Position numbers and translations under genes: made by a program. DNA of 64,000 nt from Nocardioides yefusunii. Lineage in GTDB: Bacteria; Actinomycetota; Actinomycetes; Propionibacteriales; Nocardioidaceae. Shown piece by piece: positions 24,160-32,493 of the stretch. Under the pieces are notes generated by a model. The model ran no database searches. It was not told where the DNA came from and worked only from the letters and a program-made list of their open reading frames with translations. The stretch's first letter is position 1, and each line of letters starts with the position of its first letter. Where the stretch lies: positions 310,001-374,000 of the forward strand of contig NZ_CP034929.1 of the NCBI RefSeq assembly GCF_004014875.1. The letters are read 5' to 3'.

Positions 24160-25887
24160 ATGAGTTCACGCATGTCCCAGGGAGGTCGCGCACGCCGGGC
24201 GACGGCGGCGACCGGGGGCCTGGCGATCCTGGTGACGCTGCTGGCCACCACGGTGGGGCTGGCCAGCCCCGCCTCGGCCCAGGCGGAGCCCGAGTTGAGC
24301 ATCGGCCCCGGACAGGTGCGGCTGGGGGCGACGATGGACGTCGTTGGCAACGGCTTCCGTTCGGGCAGCCAGGTCACGCTCGAGATCTGTGGTGTTCCCG
24401 GTGCAGACGGACGTTTCACCTGCACGACGGTGCGTGAGGGCCTCACGGTCCCGGCCGGGGGCAGGTTCTCCGCACGGGTGCCGGTGACGGAGCCTGCCGG
24501 ACCATGCCCGTGTGTCCTGAAGGTGTCGGTGCCCGAGCGCCGGCCGGTCACCACGTCGGTCGACATCAGTGGTGTCGCGGTGGCCTCGAAGGTCGAGTCC
24601 CCGCAGGTCGTCGTCGACGACGCCCACCTGGAGGGAGGCTCCGGACCTCTCACCTGGTTCACCGGGAGTGCCAGTCCCGACCTCGTCATGACGGTGCGCA
24701 ACGCGGGCGCCGCCCCGGCCCAGCCGACCCTGTACCTCTGGGCGGGCGAGCCCGGCGCCGGCCCGGACGGTACCGCCGTCGACGACCCCGGCGTCTCGCT
24801 CCTGCAGCCTGCTGAGTCCGTCACCGTCCGGATCCCCTTCGAGTACGCCAAACGCCTGGGCGGCACCTACTCGGTGGAGGGGTACGTCGCGGTCGGTGAC
24901 ATCTACGAGCCCGTCCGCGTCGAGGCCCGGATCCTGCCCTGGGGGCTGTACCTGCTCGCCCTCGGTGCCGTCGCGGCGGTCGTGGCCGGCATGCGTCGGG
25001 TGCGGAACGGGCCCGCGCCGTCGGGGACCTCGCACCGGGCGGGAGCACGCCGCGCCCAGGGCCCTCGTCGTCTGCCCATCGCTGCGCCGGTGCGTCCTGC
25101 GGCCGCGCCCGTGGCCAGGAGCCGTCCTCGTCGGGGTGCCGCCGACGCAGGCCCGGTGGGTCCTCCGCGTCTGGCCGAGACCCCGATCGACCGCACTCAC
25201 CTTCCCCACAACAGCGAACCGCTCGCGCCTGCGCTCGACGCACACATCGGGGTCATCGGGTCGTCGCGGTCCTCGGGTGCGGTCGGCGCCGTGGCGTCGA
25301 CCGTCCTGGAACCGACCACCCAGCCGATCGCCGTGCAGACGGCTGACCCGGCGGTCGATCCGGAGACCGACCGGGTCACCAGCTACGTGGAGGCGACCGC
25401 ACCCGAGATGCTGCGCGGCCGTCGCGCACGCAGCACCGTGGGCCTCGACCCGTTGACCGCACCGATCGACGAGATCACCGGACAGTTCCCGGTGGTGGCC
25501 CCGCCGCCGCTGGACCTGCCGGCACCGCCGATGAGCGTCTCCTTCACGGCCCCGATCACCCCGGAGCGGGGGACGCGCCGGGCAGCCGCTCAGCCCCAGC
25601 CAGTGGCACAGCCCCAGCCGGTGGCACAGCCCCGGCCGGCCGTCGAGGCTCCGGCGTGGGAGCCGGCGCCGGCCGTGATCGCGCCGGCCCAGGTCGGTGC
25701 CCCGAGCATGGCCGAGGCGCTGCGTGCGCGGGCGGCACAGCGGGACCAGAGCATCGTCACCGGTGCGATGGAGGCGATCCGTGAACACACCGCCGACGAC
25801 CCGGCGCACCTGCCGGACCAGTACGGATTCGTCCCCGAGCAGCGTGACCGTCGGACCTCGAAGGGCGGCAAGCGCGCCGCTCGATGA
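24160..25887 (+). CDS. exported membrane-anchored protein with Pro-rich cytoplasmic tail
   Basis: Protein of 575 residues, unknown function. ATG 24160 follows GGGAGG. Residues about 10-42 form a signal peptide ending ASAQAEPELS. The outer part (about 45-260) holds a neocarzinostatin/Ig-like domain with paired cysteines (LEICGVPGADGRFTC, GPCPC) and a second beta-rich domain. A helix, ILPWGLYLLALGAVAAVVAG, at about 263-282 is followed by RRVRNG, so the remaining 290 residues should be cytoplasmic: low complexity, Pro/Arg-rich, with an AQPQPVAQPQPVAQP repeat and a basic end. The plan suggests a cell-envelope scaffold; this is inference. The 227-base leader upstream is unassigned. Confidence 0.75.
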   Translation: MSSRMSQGGRARRATAATGGLAILVTLLATTVGLASPASAQAEPELSIGPGQVRLGATMDVVGNGFRSGSQVTLEICGVPGADGRFTCTTVREGLTVPAGGRFSARVPVTEPAGPCPCVLKVSVPERRPVTTSVDISGVAVASKVESPQVVVDDAHLEGGSGPLTWFTGSASPDLVMTVRNAGAAPAQPTLYLWAGEPGAGPDGTAVDDPGVSLLQPAESVTVRIPFEYAKRLGGTYSVEGYVAVGDIYEPVRVEARILPWGLYLLALGAVAAVVAGMRRVRNGPAPSGTSHRAGARRAQGPRRLPIAAPVRPAAAPVARSRPRRGAADAGPVGPPRLAETPIDRTHLPHNSEPLAPALDAHIGVIGSSRSSGAVGAVASTVLEPTTQPIAVQTADPAVDPETDRVTSYVEATAPEMLRGRRARSTVGLDPLTAPIDEITGQFPVVAPPPLDLPAPPMSVSFTAPITPERGTRRAAAQPQPVAQPQPVAQPRPAVEAPAWEPAPAVIAPAQVGAPSMAEALRARAAQRDQSIVTGAMEAIREHTADDPAHLPDQYGFVPEQRDRRTSKGGKRAAR

Positions 25888-25927
25888 CCGTCTGGGTGGC
25901 TGGGTACTGCGACCACCACGACGTACG

Positions 25928-25967
25928 ACGAAGGGCCCCGGAACCGTGAGGTTCCGGGGCCCTTCGT
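25928..25967. terminator. bidirectional terminator
   Basis: Perfect 18-bp arms ACGAAGGGCCCCGGAACC and complement with loop GTGA, between convergent genes ending at 25887 and 25999. Confidence 0.85.
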
Positions 25968-25976
25968 CTGTCAGGT

Positions 25977-26004
25977 CAGAGGAATCAGGCCAGAGGAATC
26001 AGGC
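25977..26004 (-). repeat. 14-bp tandem duplication over the CitE-like stop codon
   Basis: CAGAGGAATCAGGC occurs twice in direct succession. The stop codon (25999-26001) is in the second unit; the first is downstream of the gene. Confidence 0.8.
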
Positions 26005-26859
26005 CAGCGCCTCGACGGCCTCGGCGATCGCCAGGGTGCGCTTCGCGGAGTCGACGTGGAGGTTCTCCACCATCTTGTTCTTGTAGGTGACCACGCCACC
26101 GTCGGAGGCCTCGAAGGCGGCGATCAGGCCCTTGGCGTCCTCGATCGCCTCGGCGGACGGCGCGAACGCAGCGTTGGCGCCCTCGACCTGGCCGGGGTGG
26201 ACGAGCGTCTTGCCGTCGAAGCCCATCTGGCGGCCCTGCTCGCACTCGGCGAGGAAGCCCTCGATGTTCTTGACGTCGTTGTAGACGCCGTCGATCACGG
26301 CGATGCCGGCGGCGCGGCCTGCGAGGAGTGCGGTGTGCAGCGACGGCAGGATCGGGGCGCGGCCGGGCACGTGCTCGGCGTAGAGCTCCTTGACGAGGTC
26401 GTTGGTGCCCAGGACGAAGGCACCCAGACGCGGGGAAGCGGTGGCGATCGCGAGGCAGTTGAACATCGCGATCGGGGTCTCGACCATCGCCCAGAGCTTG
26501 GTGTGCTCCGGGGCACCGGCGGCCTCCATCGCGGCGACCAGCTGGTGCACCTCCTCGGCGCTGTTCACCTTCGGCACGACGATCGCGGCCGGACCGGCCT
26601 GCGAAGCGGCGACGATGTCGTCGTCGTGCCACGCCGTTCCGATGCCGTTGACGCGGATCGTGACGGTGCGACGGCCGTACTCACCGGACTGCACGGCAGC
26701 GACGGCCTTCGCGCGGGCCTCGATCTTGGCGTCGGGGGCGACGGCGTCCTCGAGGTCGAGGATCAGACCGTCGCACGGGATGGTCTTGGCCTTCTCCAGC
26801 GCGCGCTCGTTCGAGGACGGCATGTAGAGGACGGAGCGGAGCGGGGTGAAGTCAGTCAT
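25999..26859 (-). CDS. CitE-like CoA ester lyase / (3S)-malyl-CoA thioesterase-like
   Basis: TIM-barrel enzyme of 286 residues in the HpcH/CitE family. Conserved points: RSVLYMPSSNERALEKAK (CoA site), LDLEDAVAPDAK, VTIRVNGIGT, the metal-binding glutamate in AMVETPIAMFN, and the C-terminal GFDGKTLVHPGQVEGAN. Members cleave or hydrolyse malyl-, methylmalyl- or citramalyl-CoA. It lies 27 bases downstream of a malyl-CoA lyase gene, which favours a role like Mcl2, the malyl-CoA thioesterase of the ethylmalonyl-CoA pathway, but a citramalyl-CoA lyase is equally possible. ATG 26859. Confidence 0.85.
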   Translation of the reverse strand: MTDFTPLRSVLYMPSSNERALEKAKTIPCDGLILDLEDAVAPDAKIEARAKAVAAVQSGEYGRRTVTIRVNGIGTAWHDDDIVAASQAGPAAIVVPKVNSAEEVHQLVAAMEAAGAPEHTKLWAMVETPIAMFNCLAIATASPRLGAFVLGTNDLVKELYAEHVPGRAPILPSLHTALLAGRAAGIAVIDGVYNDVKNIEGFLAECEQGRQMGFDGKTLVHPGQVEGANAAFAPSAEAIEDAKGLIAAFEASDGGVVTYKNKMVENLHVDSAKRTLAIAEAVEALA

Positions 26860-26886
26860 GTCAGTGCTTTCGTTCGTCAGGGGGGA

Positions 26887-27963
26887 TCAGTCGAGGACGA
26901 TGGCGTCGTAACGGGCCTTGAGCTCGGGGTCGATCGCGGCGAGCTCCTCGGCGAGGTCGACCATGACCTTGCACTGCTTGACGGAGGCGTCGTCCTCCAT
27001 CTTGCCGTCGAGCATCACCGCGCCGGTGCCGTCACCCATGGCGGCGATCACGCGGCGGGCGTGCTTGACGTCCTCGACGGAGGGGGAGAAGACCTGGTTG
27101 GCGATCTTGATCTGCACCGGGTGCAGCGACCAGGCGCCGACGCAGCCCATCAGGAACGCGTTGCGGAACTGGTCCTCGCACGCGACGGTGTCCTTGATGT
27201 CGCCGAACGGTCCGTAGTAGGCGTAGATGCCGTGCATCGCGCAGGCGTCGACCATCCGCGCCATCGTGTAGTGCCACAGGTCCTGCTGGAAGATCGCACG
27301 CTGACCGGTGAAGTCGTAGCCGCCCTCGGCGAGCGGGGCAGCGTCCTGGCGGACCAGGTAGCCGGGGTGGCCGCCACCGACGCGGGTGGTCTTCATCCGA
27401 CGGTCGGCGGCGAGGTCGGCGGGACCGAGCGAGATGCCCTGCATGCGCGGGGACGCGCCACAGATCTCCTCGACGTTGGCGACACCGCGGGCGGTCTCCA
27501 GGATGGCGTGGATCAGGATCGGCTTCGTGATGCCGGCCTTGGCCTCGAGCTGGGCCAGGAGACGGTCGACGTAGTGGATGTCCTCGGCGCCCTGGACCTT
27601 CGGGACCATGATGACGTCGAGCTTGTGGCCGATGGCGGGGACGAGGGTGGTGAGGTCGTCGAGCACCCAGGGGCTGTCGAGGGAGTTGATGCGCGTCCAG
27701 AACTGCGTCGGGCCGAAGTCGGTCTCCTGACCGATCTTCACGAGACCCTCGCGGGAGATCTCCTTGTTCTCGGCCTTGACCGCGTCCTCCAGGTTGCCCA
27801 GGAGGACATCGACGGTGCCGACCATCTCGGGGACCTTGGCAGCCATCTTGGGGTTGCCCGGGTCGAAGAAGTGAATGGCGCGGCTGGGCCGTGCCGGGAT
27901 CTCGCGGACCGGGGCCGGAGCACCGACGGCGAGGGGGGCGAAGAAGTCCTTGGCAGTGCGCAT
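26887..27963 (-). CDS. mcl: L-malyl-CoA/beta-methylmalyl-CoA lyase
   Basis: Lyase of 358 residues that cleaves malyl-CoA to acetyl-CoA and glyoxylate, or methylmalyl-CoA to propionyl-CoA and glyoxylate. The sequence follows the Chloroflexus/proteobacterial Mcl family from end to end as I recall it: [132 protein letters not shown]. The start at 27963 (MRTAKDFF) matches the family N-terminus; no clear ribosome site. First gene of an operon with the CitE-like gene. Confidence 0.9.
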   Translation of the reverse strand: MRTAKDFFAPLAVGAPAPVREIPARPSRAIHFFDPGNPKMAAKVPEMVGTVDVLLGNLEDAVKAENKEISREGLVKIGQETDFGPTQFWTRINSLDSPWVLDDLTTLVPAIGHKLDVIMVPKVQGAEDIHYVDRLLAQLEAKAGITKPILIHAILETARGVANVEEICGASPRMQGISLGPADLAADRRMKTTRVGGGHPGYLVRQDAAPLAEGGYDFTGQRAIFQQDLWHYTMARMVDACAMHGIYAYYGPFGDIKDTVACEDQFRNAFLMGCVGAWSLHPVQIKIANQVFSPSVEDVKHARRVIAAMGDGTGAVMLDGKMEDDASVKQCKVMVDLAEELAAIDPELKARYDAIVLD

Positions 27964-28030
27964 GGGCCGGAACATAACAGCGCGGCCTCGCCGGCGTGTA
28001 TGACGGATGCCACCGTGGACATCTGGCGAA

Positions 28031-28052
28031 ATCGGTGACCGCGGTCACCGAT
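28031..28052. promoter_or_regulatory. 22-bp perfect palindrome before mcl operon
   Basis: Half-site ATCGGTGACCG followed directly by its exact inverted complement. It lies 68 bases upstream of mcl and 85 bases upstream of the divergent GNAT gene, where an operator is expected. Confidence 0.7.
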
Positions 28053-28136
28053 CCGTGGCAGTCGGGTTAACGACCGCTACCCGATCGCCGCGCCGGACGC
28101 CGGGCCGGACGCCGCGGCCGCGGTAGCGTCGTCGAC

Positions 28137-28607
28137 GTGGAGGACGCATACGGGGTGAGCGAGTGGCTGGACGATCGCGGGCCGCTGCTCCCGCTCTTCG
28201 CACTGGCCGACGACTCGCCCGAGCAGGTCTCCGGCTATCTCGGCTCCGGGCGCGTCTGGGTGGCCCGCGCCCCGGACGGTGCGGTGGTGGGGCACGTCCA
28301 GGCGATCCCTCGCGACGACCGGGTCTGGGAGGTCTCCAGCACGGCTGTCCTGGAGACGGCACGGCGTCGCGGCGTGGGCAGTGCGCTGGCCAGGACCGCC
28401 GTCGAGGCAGCCCGCGCGCAGGGGATCGGTCGGTTGGTGGTCGCCACGGCCACCTGCGACGTCGCCAACCTCGCCTTCCACCAGCGTTGCGGCTACCGGA
28501 TGACCCACGTGGTGCGCGACGTCTTCACCCCGGCCAACGGGTACCCGGAGTCCGTGGTGGACGGCATCGAACTGCGGGACCAGATCTGGTTCGACCAGAT
28601 GCTCTGA
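28137..28607 (+). CDS. GNAT family N-acetyltransferase
   Basis: Acetyl-CoA-dependent acyltransferase of about 156 residues. The GNAT fold is clear: VWVARAPDGAVVGHVQAIP (beta strands 2-4), VLETARRRGVGSALARTAVE with the acetyl-CoA loop RRRGVGS, then VATATCDVANLAFHQRCGYR. GTG 28137 is used; an in-frame GTG at 28155 is possible. The substrate is unknown. It is divergent from the mcl operon with the 22-bp palindrome between. Confidence 0.87.
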   Translation: MEDAYGVSEWLDDRGPLLPLFALADDSPEQVSGYLGSGRVWVARAPDGAVVGHVQAIPRDDRVWEVSSTAVLETARRRGVGSALARTAVEAARAQGIGRLVVATATCDVANLAFHQRCGYRMTHVVRDVFTPANGYPESVVDGIELRDQIWFDQML

Positions 28608-28609
28608 GC

Positions 28610-30085
28610 TCAGGGAACGGGGACGGCTCCCACCGGTCCGGTCTCGTCCACGCCCTCGAAGACGTCCTTGGGGGCCAGGAGCAGGAGACACGCAGCCGCC
28701 AGTGCGGCCACGGCGCAGACGCTCCACACCGTCAGGTAGCCGCTGAGCGGCGCGTGCCCGGCCTCGGGGTCGCCGAGCGATCCGGTCGAGGCCAACGCGA
28801 TCGCGAAGATCGACGACGCGATCGCTCCGCCCACCGCCTTGGTCGCGTTGGTCATGCCGGTCGCGAACCCGGTGCGGTCCGCAGGCGCGGCGGCGGCAGC
28901 GGCCGCGGGCAGCGCGGCAATGAGCATCCCGGACCCGACACCGGCCACACCCATGTTGACCAGGCCCTGCACCGTCGAGTCGTGCAACGGGATCCACAAC
29001 GCGTACCCGAGCGCCACCAGGGCAGCCGCGAGCACGAGCGCGTTGCGGGCACCGAGGAGACGCGACCACAACGGCAGCGTGAACGCACCGACCGCCATCG
29101 TCAGGACGTAGACGCCCACCAGGATCGAGACGAACGATGCCCCGGCACCCAGCCCGTAGCCGGTGACGTCGGGGTCGGCCTGCGCGAACGTCGAGAGCGG
29201 GATCTGCGCACCCAGCACCGAGAACCCGAAGAGGAACGCCGTGATCTGGATCGGCCACTGGGCCGACGTGGCCAGCAGTCGGACGTCGACGAGTGGGTCG
29301 GCGGTGCGCGCCGAGTGCCGCACCAACCCGACCATCACGACGAGGCCGAGGACCACCAGCAGCCATGGTCGTACCGCGCCCGGGCCGTCGAGACGGACCA
29401 GCATCAGACCGGCGAGCAGCAGCACCAGCCCGGTGGTGACCAGTGCGAGACCGGGGGCGTCGAGACGACGTCCGGTGGTCGTCGGGGGGAGGTCGGGCAG
29501 GAGTCGCAGCATCAGCACCAGACACAGGGTGGTGACGGCCGCGGGGATCGCCAGCATCACGTTCATGTCGAGACGGTCCACCAGTGCGCCGCTGGAGAGT
29601 GCGGCCACGATCACCGACGTCTCCAGGACACCCACCAGGATCGCGGCGGCCTTGCGGGTCAGACGTCCCTGCTCGCCGGTGTCGGCGGTGATCCGGTAGA
29701 CGATCGCGACCTCGATCGGCAGCCACACGATGTAGGCACCCTGCAACGCCCATGCGCCCAAGAACGTCCAGAATCCCGGAGCGACGGCGGTGGCCCACGA
29801 AGCGAGCGCGGTGATCGCGGTCGCCAGCACCATGACGCGCTTGTGGCCCCACAGGTCGGCAAGGCGTGACAGCAGCGGGATGCAGAGCGCGGAGACCGTC
29901 AGCTGGGCAGCCTCGAACCAGTTGAGGTCACCCTCGGAGATCCGCAGGTGCTCGGCGAGTGCGGGGAAGATCGGTGTGTAGAAGCCCTGCAGGACGCCGG
30001 AGGCGACCTCGACGCCTGCGAGCAGGGCGACGACGGCGGCGAACGTGGGGACGACGCGTCCGGCGGAGGTGGGTGCGACTGCCAT
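28610..30085 (-). CDS. MFS transporter (DHA2-like)
   Basis: Membrane transporter of 491 residues with about 14 hydrophobic segments. Motif A-like LSRLADLWGHKRVMVLATAI follows helix 2, and FWTFLGAWALQGAYIVWLPI lies in helix 4. ATG 30085 is chosen; an in-frame GTG at 30094 exists. TAACGT on the minus strand at about 30093-30098 could be a -10, which would give a nearly leaderless message from ATG 30085. It is divergent from a GntR regulator, its probable controller. The substrate is unknown. Confidence 0.85.
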   Translation of the reverse strand: MAVAPTSAGRVVPTFAAVVALLAGVEVASGVLQGFYTPIFPALAEHLRISEGDLNWFEAAQLTVSALCIPLLSRLADLWGHKRVMVLATAITALASWATAVAPGFWTFLGAWALQGAYIVWLPIEVAIVYRITADTGEQGRLTRKAAAILVGVLETSVIVAALSSGALVDRLDMNVMLAIPAAVTTLCLVLMLRLLPDLPPTTTGRRLDAPGLALVTTGLVLLLAGLMLVRLDGPGAVRPWLLVVLGLVVMVGLVRHSARTADPLVDVRLLATSAQWPIQITAFLFGFSVLGAQIPLSTFAQADPDVTGYGLGAGASFVSILVGVYVLTMAVGAFTLPLWSRLLGARNALVLAAALVALGYALWIPLHDSTVQGLVNMGVAGVGSGMLIAALPAAAAAAAPADRTGFATGMTNATKAVGGAIASSIFAIALASTGSLGDPEAGHAPLSGYLTVWSVCAVAALAAACLLLLAPKDVFEGVDETGPVGAVPVP

Positions 30086-30229
30086 GGCTGGCACGTTACG
30101 CAGCGGAGAGGTTCTCGGAGCGGCATCTGGGGCGATTGGTGCACCGTCGCGATGGTCCGTCGCAGCCGAGCCCCGCGGGTAACGTGGGCGGTCCCCTCAT
30201 GATCCTGTCCACCCGAAAGGCCACCCCGC

Positions 30230-30967
30230 ATGGTCACCGCCGCGGCTCACGGCACCAGCCGAGCCAGACAGACGCTCCGCGTCCTCCAGCACCGCATCGT
30301 CTCGGGGGAGTGGCCGCTGAACTCCCGGATCCCCACCGAGAAGGAACTCGTCGAAGAGCTCGGCGTGGGCCGCAGCACCATCCGTGAGGCGGTTCGCACT
30401 CTCGCCAACATGGGCATGCTCGAACCCGCCCCCAGTCGCGGCACCTTCGTCCGTTCCCTCACCCCGGTCTCCGAGGTCCTGGGCGAGTTCATGGCGGGGC
30501 GTGGTGTCGTCGATCTGATCGAGACCCGCGTCGCCCTCGAGGTCGAGGCGGCCCGGCTCGCCGCCGGCCGGATCTCGGCCAAGGAGCTCTCAGCGCTCCG
30601 GACCTCCCATGACGACGACGTCGCCAGCACCGCCGGCGCCGAAGCGGGCGCCGACCTGGGAGCCGGGTCGACCACTGGAGTGGAGCGCGGATCGACGCCG
30701 GGCCAGTTCCACGCCCTCGTCGTCCGCGCCTCCGGCAGCGCCCTGATCGCCGACATGCACGCCGGCGTCATGCGGGGGCTGCGTCGCGCGGTCAGCCGTG
30801 GCGAGGCCCGTCCCGGGATCGACGCGGCCTCCCGTCACGCCGACCACGCAGCACTGTTGGCTGCGCTGGCCGCCGGTGACGAGGACCGGGCCGCCGCAGT
30901 GGCGCGTGACCACGTCCTGCGTGACCTCGTCCCGACCGCCGGGGACGCCACGGACCACGACGCCTGA
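30230..30967 (+). CDS. GntR family regulator, FadR (FCD) subfamily
   Basis: Repressor of 245 residues. N-terminal winged helix: ALHGT-like lead then RVLQHRIVSGEWPLNSRIPT, EKELVEELGVGRSTIREAVR and MLEPAPSRGTFV. The C-terminal all-helical FCD domain has DLIETRVALEVEAARLAA and a metal-site-like HADHAALLAALAAGDEDRAA. An Ala/Gly-rich insert around 125-155 interrupts the FCD domain. ATG 30230. Likely regulates the divergent MFS gene and itself. Confidence 0.88.
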   Translation: MVTAAAHGTSRARQTLRVLQHRIVSGEWPLNSRIPTEKELVEELGVGRSTIREAVRTLANMGMLEPAPSRGTFVRSLTPVSEVLGEFMAGRGVVDLIETRVALEVEAARLAAGRISAKELSALRTSHDDDVASTAGAEAGADLGAGSTTGVERGSTPGQFHALVVRASGSALIADMHAGVMRGLRRAVSRGEARPGIDAASRHADHAALLAALAAGDEDRAAAVARDHVLRDLVPTAGDATDHDA

Positions 30968-30983
30968 CCCGACGTCGGGCCGG

Positions 30984-32339
30984 TCAGTCCAGGTTGCGCA
31001 GCAACTGGCCGTACCAGCGCACGCCCTCGTCGAACGCCTCGAGGCCGATCCGCTCGTCGTAGGAGTGGATCGACTCCCGCTGGGCCTTGCTCATCCGGAA
31101 CGGGGCGAACCGGTACACCCGCTCGCAGACAGCTGCGAAGTGACGCGAGTCGGTGGCGCCCATCAGGACGTACGGCGAGGGCACCGCGTCGGGGAAGACC
31201 TCGGCGACGGTGCGCTCCAGGAGCGCGAACGCCGGCTCGTCCTCGAACGCCGAGACCGGCGTCGGCTCGGCGCTCTCCAGCAGGTCGAGGTGGACGTGCT
31301 CGTCGTCGATCGCGTCCCGCAGGTGTGCGGTCGCCGAGGCCACCGAGTCGCCCGGCATGATCCTGACGTTGACGCCGGCCTTCGCGGTCGAGGCGATCAC
31401 GTTGATCGCCGGGGATCCGCTCAGCTGGGTCACCGCTGCCGTCGTGCGGACCATCGCGGCCGGTTCCGCGCCAGCCAGCACCAGTGCCCGGGCCAGCAAC
31501 GGCGCCAGCTTCGACGAGTTCGCCATCAGCGGGCGCAACGCGGCGGGGGCGTGCGGAGCCATCCGGCGGAACAGCTCCAGGGTGGGCGCGGGCATCCGGG
31601 CCGGGAACGGCTTCTTCTCCAACCGCATCACCGCGCGCGCCAGACGCCACGTCGGGCCCTTCGCGGCGGGCTGCGAGGCGTGGCCGCCCCGGCCGTCGAC
31701 GCGGAGCTCGAACGACGTGGCACCCTTCTCCGCCACCCCGATCACCGCGATCGGAGCTGCGACACCGGGGAAGGAGTCGTGGGCGACCGCGCCACCCTCG
31801 TCGAGCACCATCCAGGGGCGCACGCCGAGCGAGGTCAGGTGCTCGACGGCAGCGACGGCGCCCGTTCCGAAGACCTCCTCGTCCGCACCGAACGAGAGCC
31901 ACACGTCCTGGGCCGGGACGAACCCCTCACCCAGGAGCTCCTCGACGGCCGCACAGATCCCGGCGACACAGTTCTTGTCGTCCAGAGTGCCGCGGCCCCA
32001 CAGAAAACCGTCGGCGATCACCCCGTCGAACGCAGCGTGGGTCCAGGTGGCGTCGGCGTCGACGGGAACGACGTCCATGTGCGCCATCAGCACCACCGGT
32101 CGCTCCGACGACGCGCCGCGCCAGCGGTAGAGCAGCGAGTGTCCCGCCAGCGCGGTCCGCTCCAGCTGGGTGTGGAGCAGCGGGTACTCCTCGGCCAACG
32201 CCGTGTGCAGGGCGGCGAAGGCGGCGTCGTCGACCAGCGCAGGATCCCGGTCGGAGACGGTCGGGATCCGGACCAGACGCTGCAGCTTCAGCAGGGCGGG
32301 GGAGGGGTCGGCAGGGTTCACGAGGTCGAGGCTAGTCAC
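30984..32339 (-). CDS. M20 family metallopeptidase (carboxypeptidase S-like)
   Basis: Zinc peptidase of about 451 residues. Metal ligands and catalytic residues are visible: VLMAHMDVVPVD (His, Asp), GRGTLDDKNCVAG (bridging Asp), SFGADEEVFGTGAV (catalytic Glu pair), and a late GATDSRHFA (His). The dimerisation domain is inserted at about 205-330. This matches the CPS1-like branch that hydrolyses peptides or N-acyl amino acids. The start is uncertain: GTG 32339 gives MTSLDLVNPADPSPAL; a GTG at 32393 would add 18 residues. No signal peptide. Confidence 0.88.
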   Translation of the reverse strand: MTSLDLVNPADPSPALLKLQRLVRIPTVSDRDPALVDDAAFAALHTALAEEYPLLHTQLERTALAGHSLLYRWRGASSERPVVLMAHMDVVPVDADATWTHAAFDGVIADGFLWGRGTLDDKNCVAGICAAVEELLGEGFVPAQDVWLSFGADEEVFGTGAVAAVEHLTSLGVRPWMVLDEGGAVAHDSFPGVAAPIAVIGVAEKGATSFELRVDGRGGHASQPAAKGPTWRLARAVMRLEKKPFPARMPAPTLELFRRMAPHAPAALRPLMANSSKLAPLLARALVLAGAEPAAMVRTTAAVTQLSGSPAINVIASTAKAGVNVRIMPGDSVASATAHLRDAIDDEHVHLDLLESAEPTPVSAFEDEPAFALLERTVAEVFPDAVPSPYVLMGATDSRHFAAVCERVYRFAPFRMSKAQRESIHSYDERIGLEAFDEGVRWYGQLLRNLD

Positions 32340-32445
32340 CGGTGTGACGCCACGCTCCTGATCCGGGGGATGCGTGCGTGAGCGGTGTGACACTTCGTGA
32401 CCGTTCCGTGCGGGCCCCGCCTGATCAAAGTCACCCGTTCACATC

Positions 32446-32451
32446 TACAAT
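32446..32451 (+). promoter_or_regulatory. candidate -10 of the mrp operon
   Basis: TACAAT is a good -10 hexamer 42 bases before the mrpA start; no convincing -35 is seen at the right distance. Confidence 0.35.
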
Positions 32452-32493
32452 TGAGCAGCCGACCCCCCTGTCCCTGCAACGAGAGGTCTGCCC

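Noticed and set aside
28077..29852. Long minus-strand frame overlapping the GNAT and MFS genes
   Set aside because: Arg/Gly/Asp-rich shadow frame running through two genes with clear family motifs.
30092..30186. CACGTTAC and GTAACGTG as one long operator
   Set aside because: Arms are 79 bases apart; each contains TAACGT at a -10-like place for its own divergent gene, so promoter hexamers explain them more simply.
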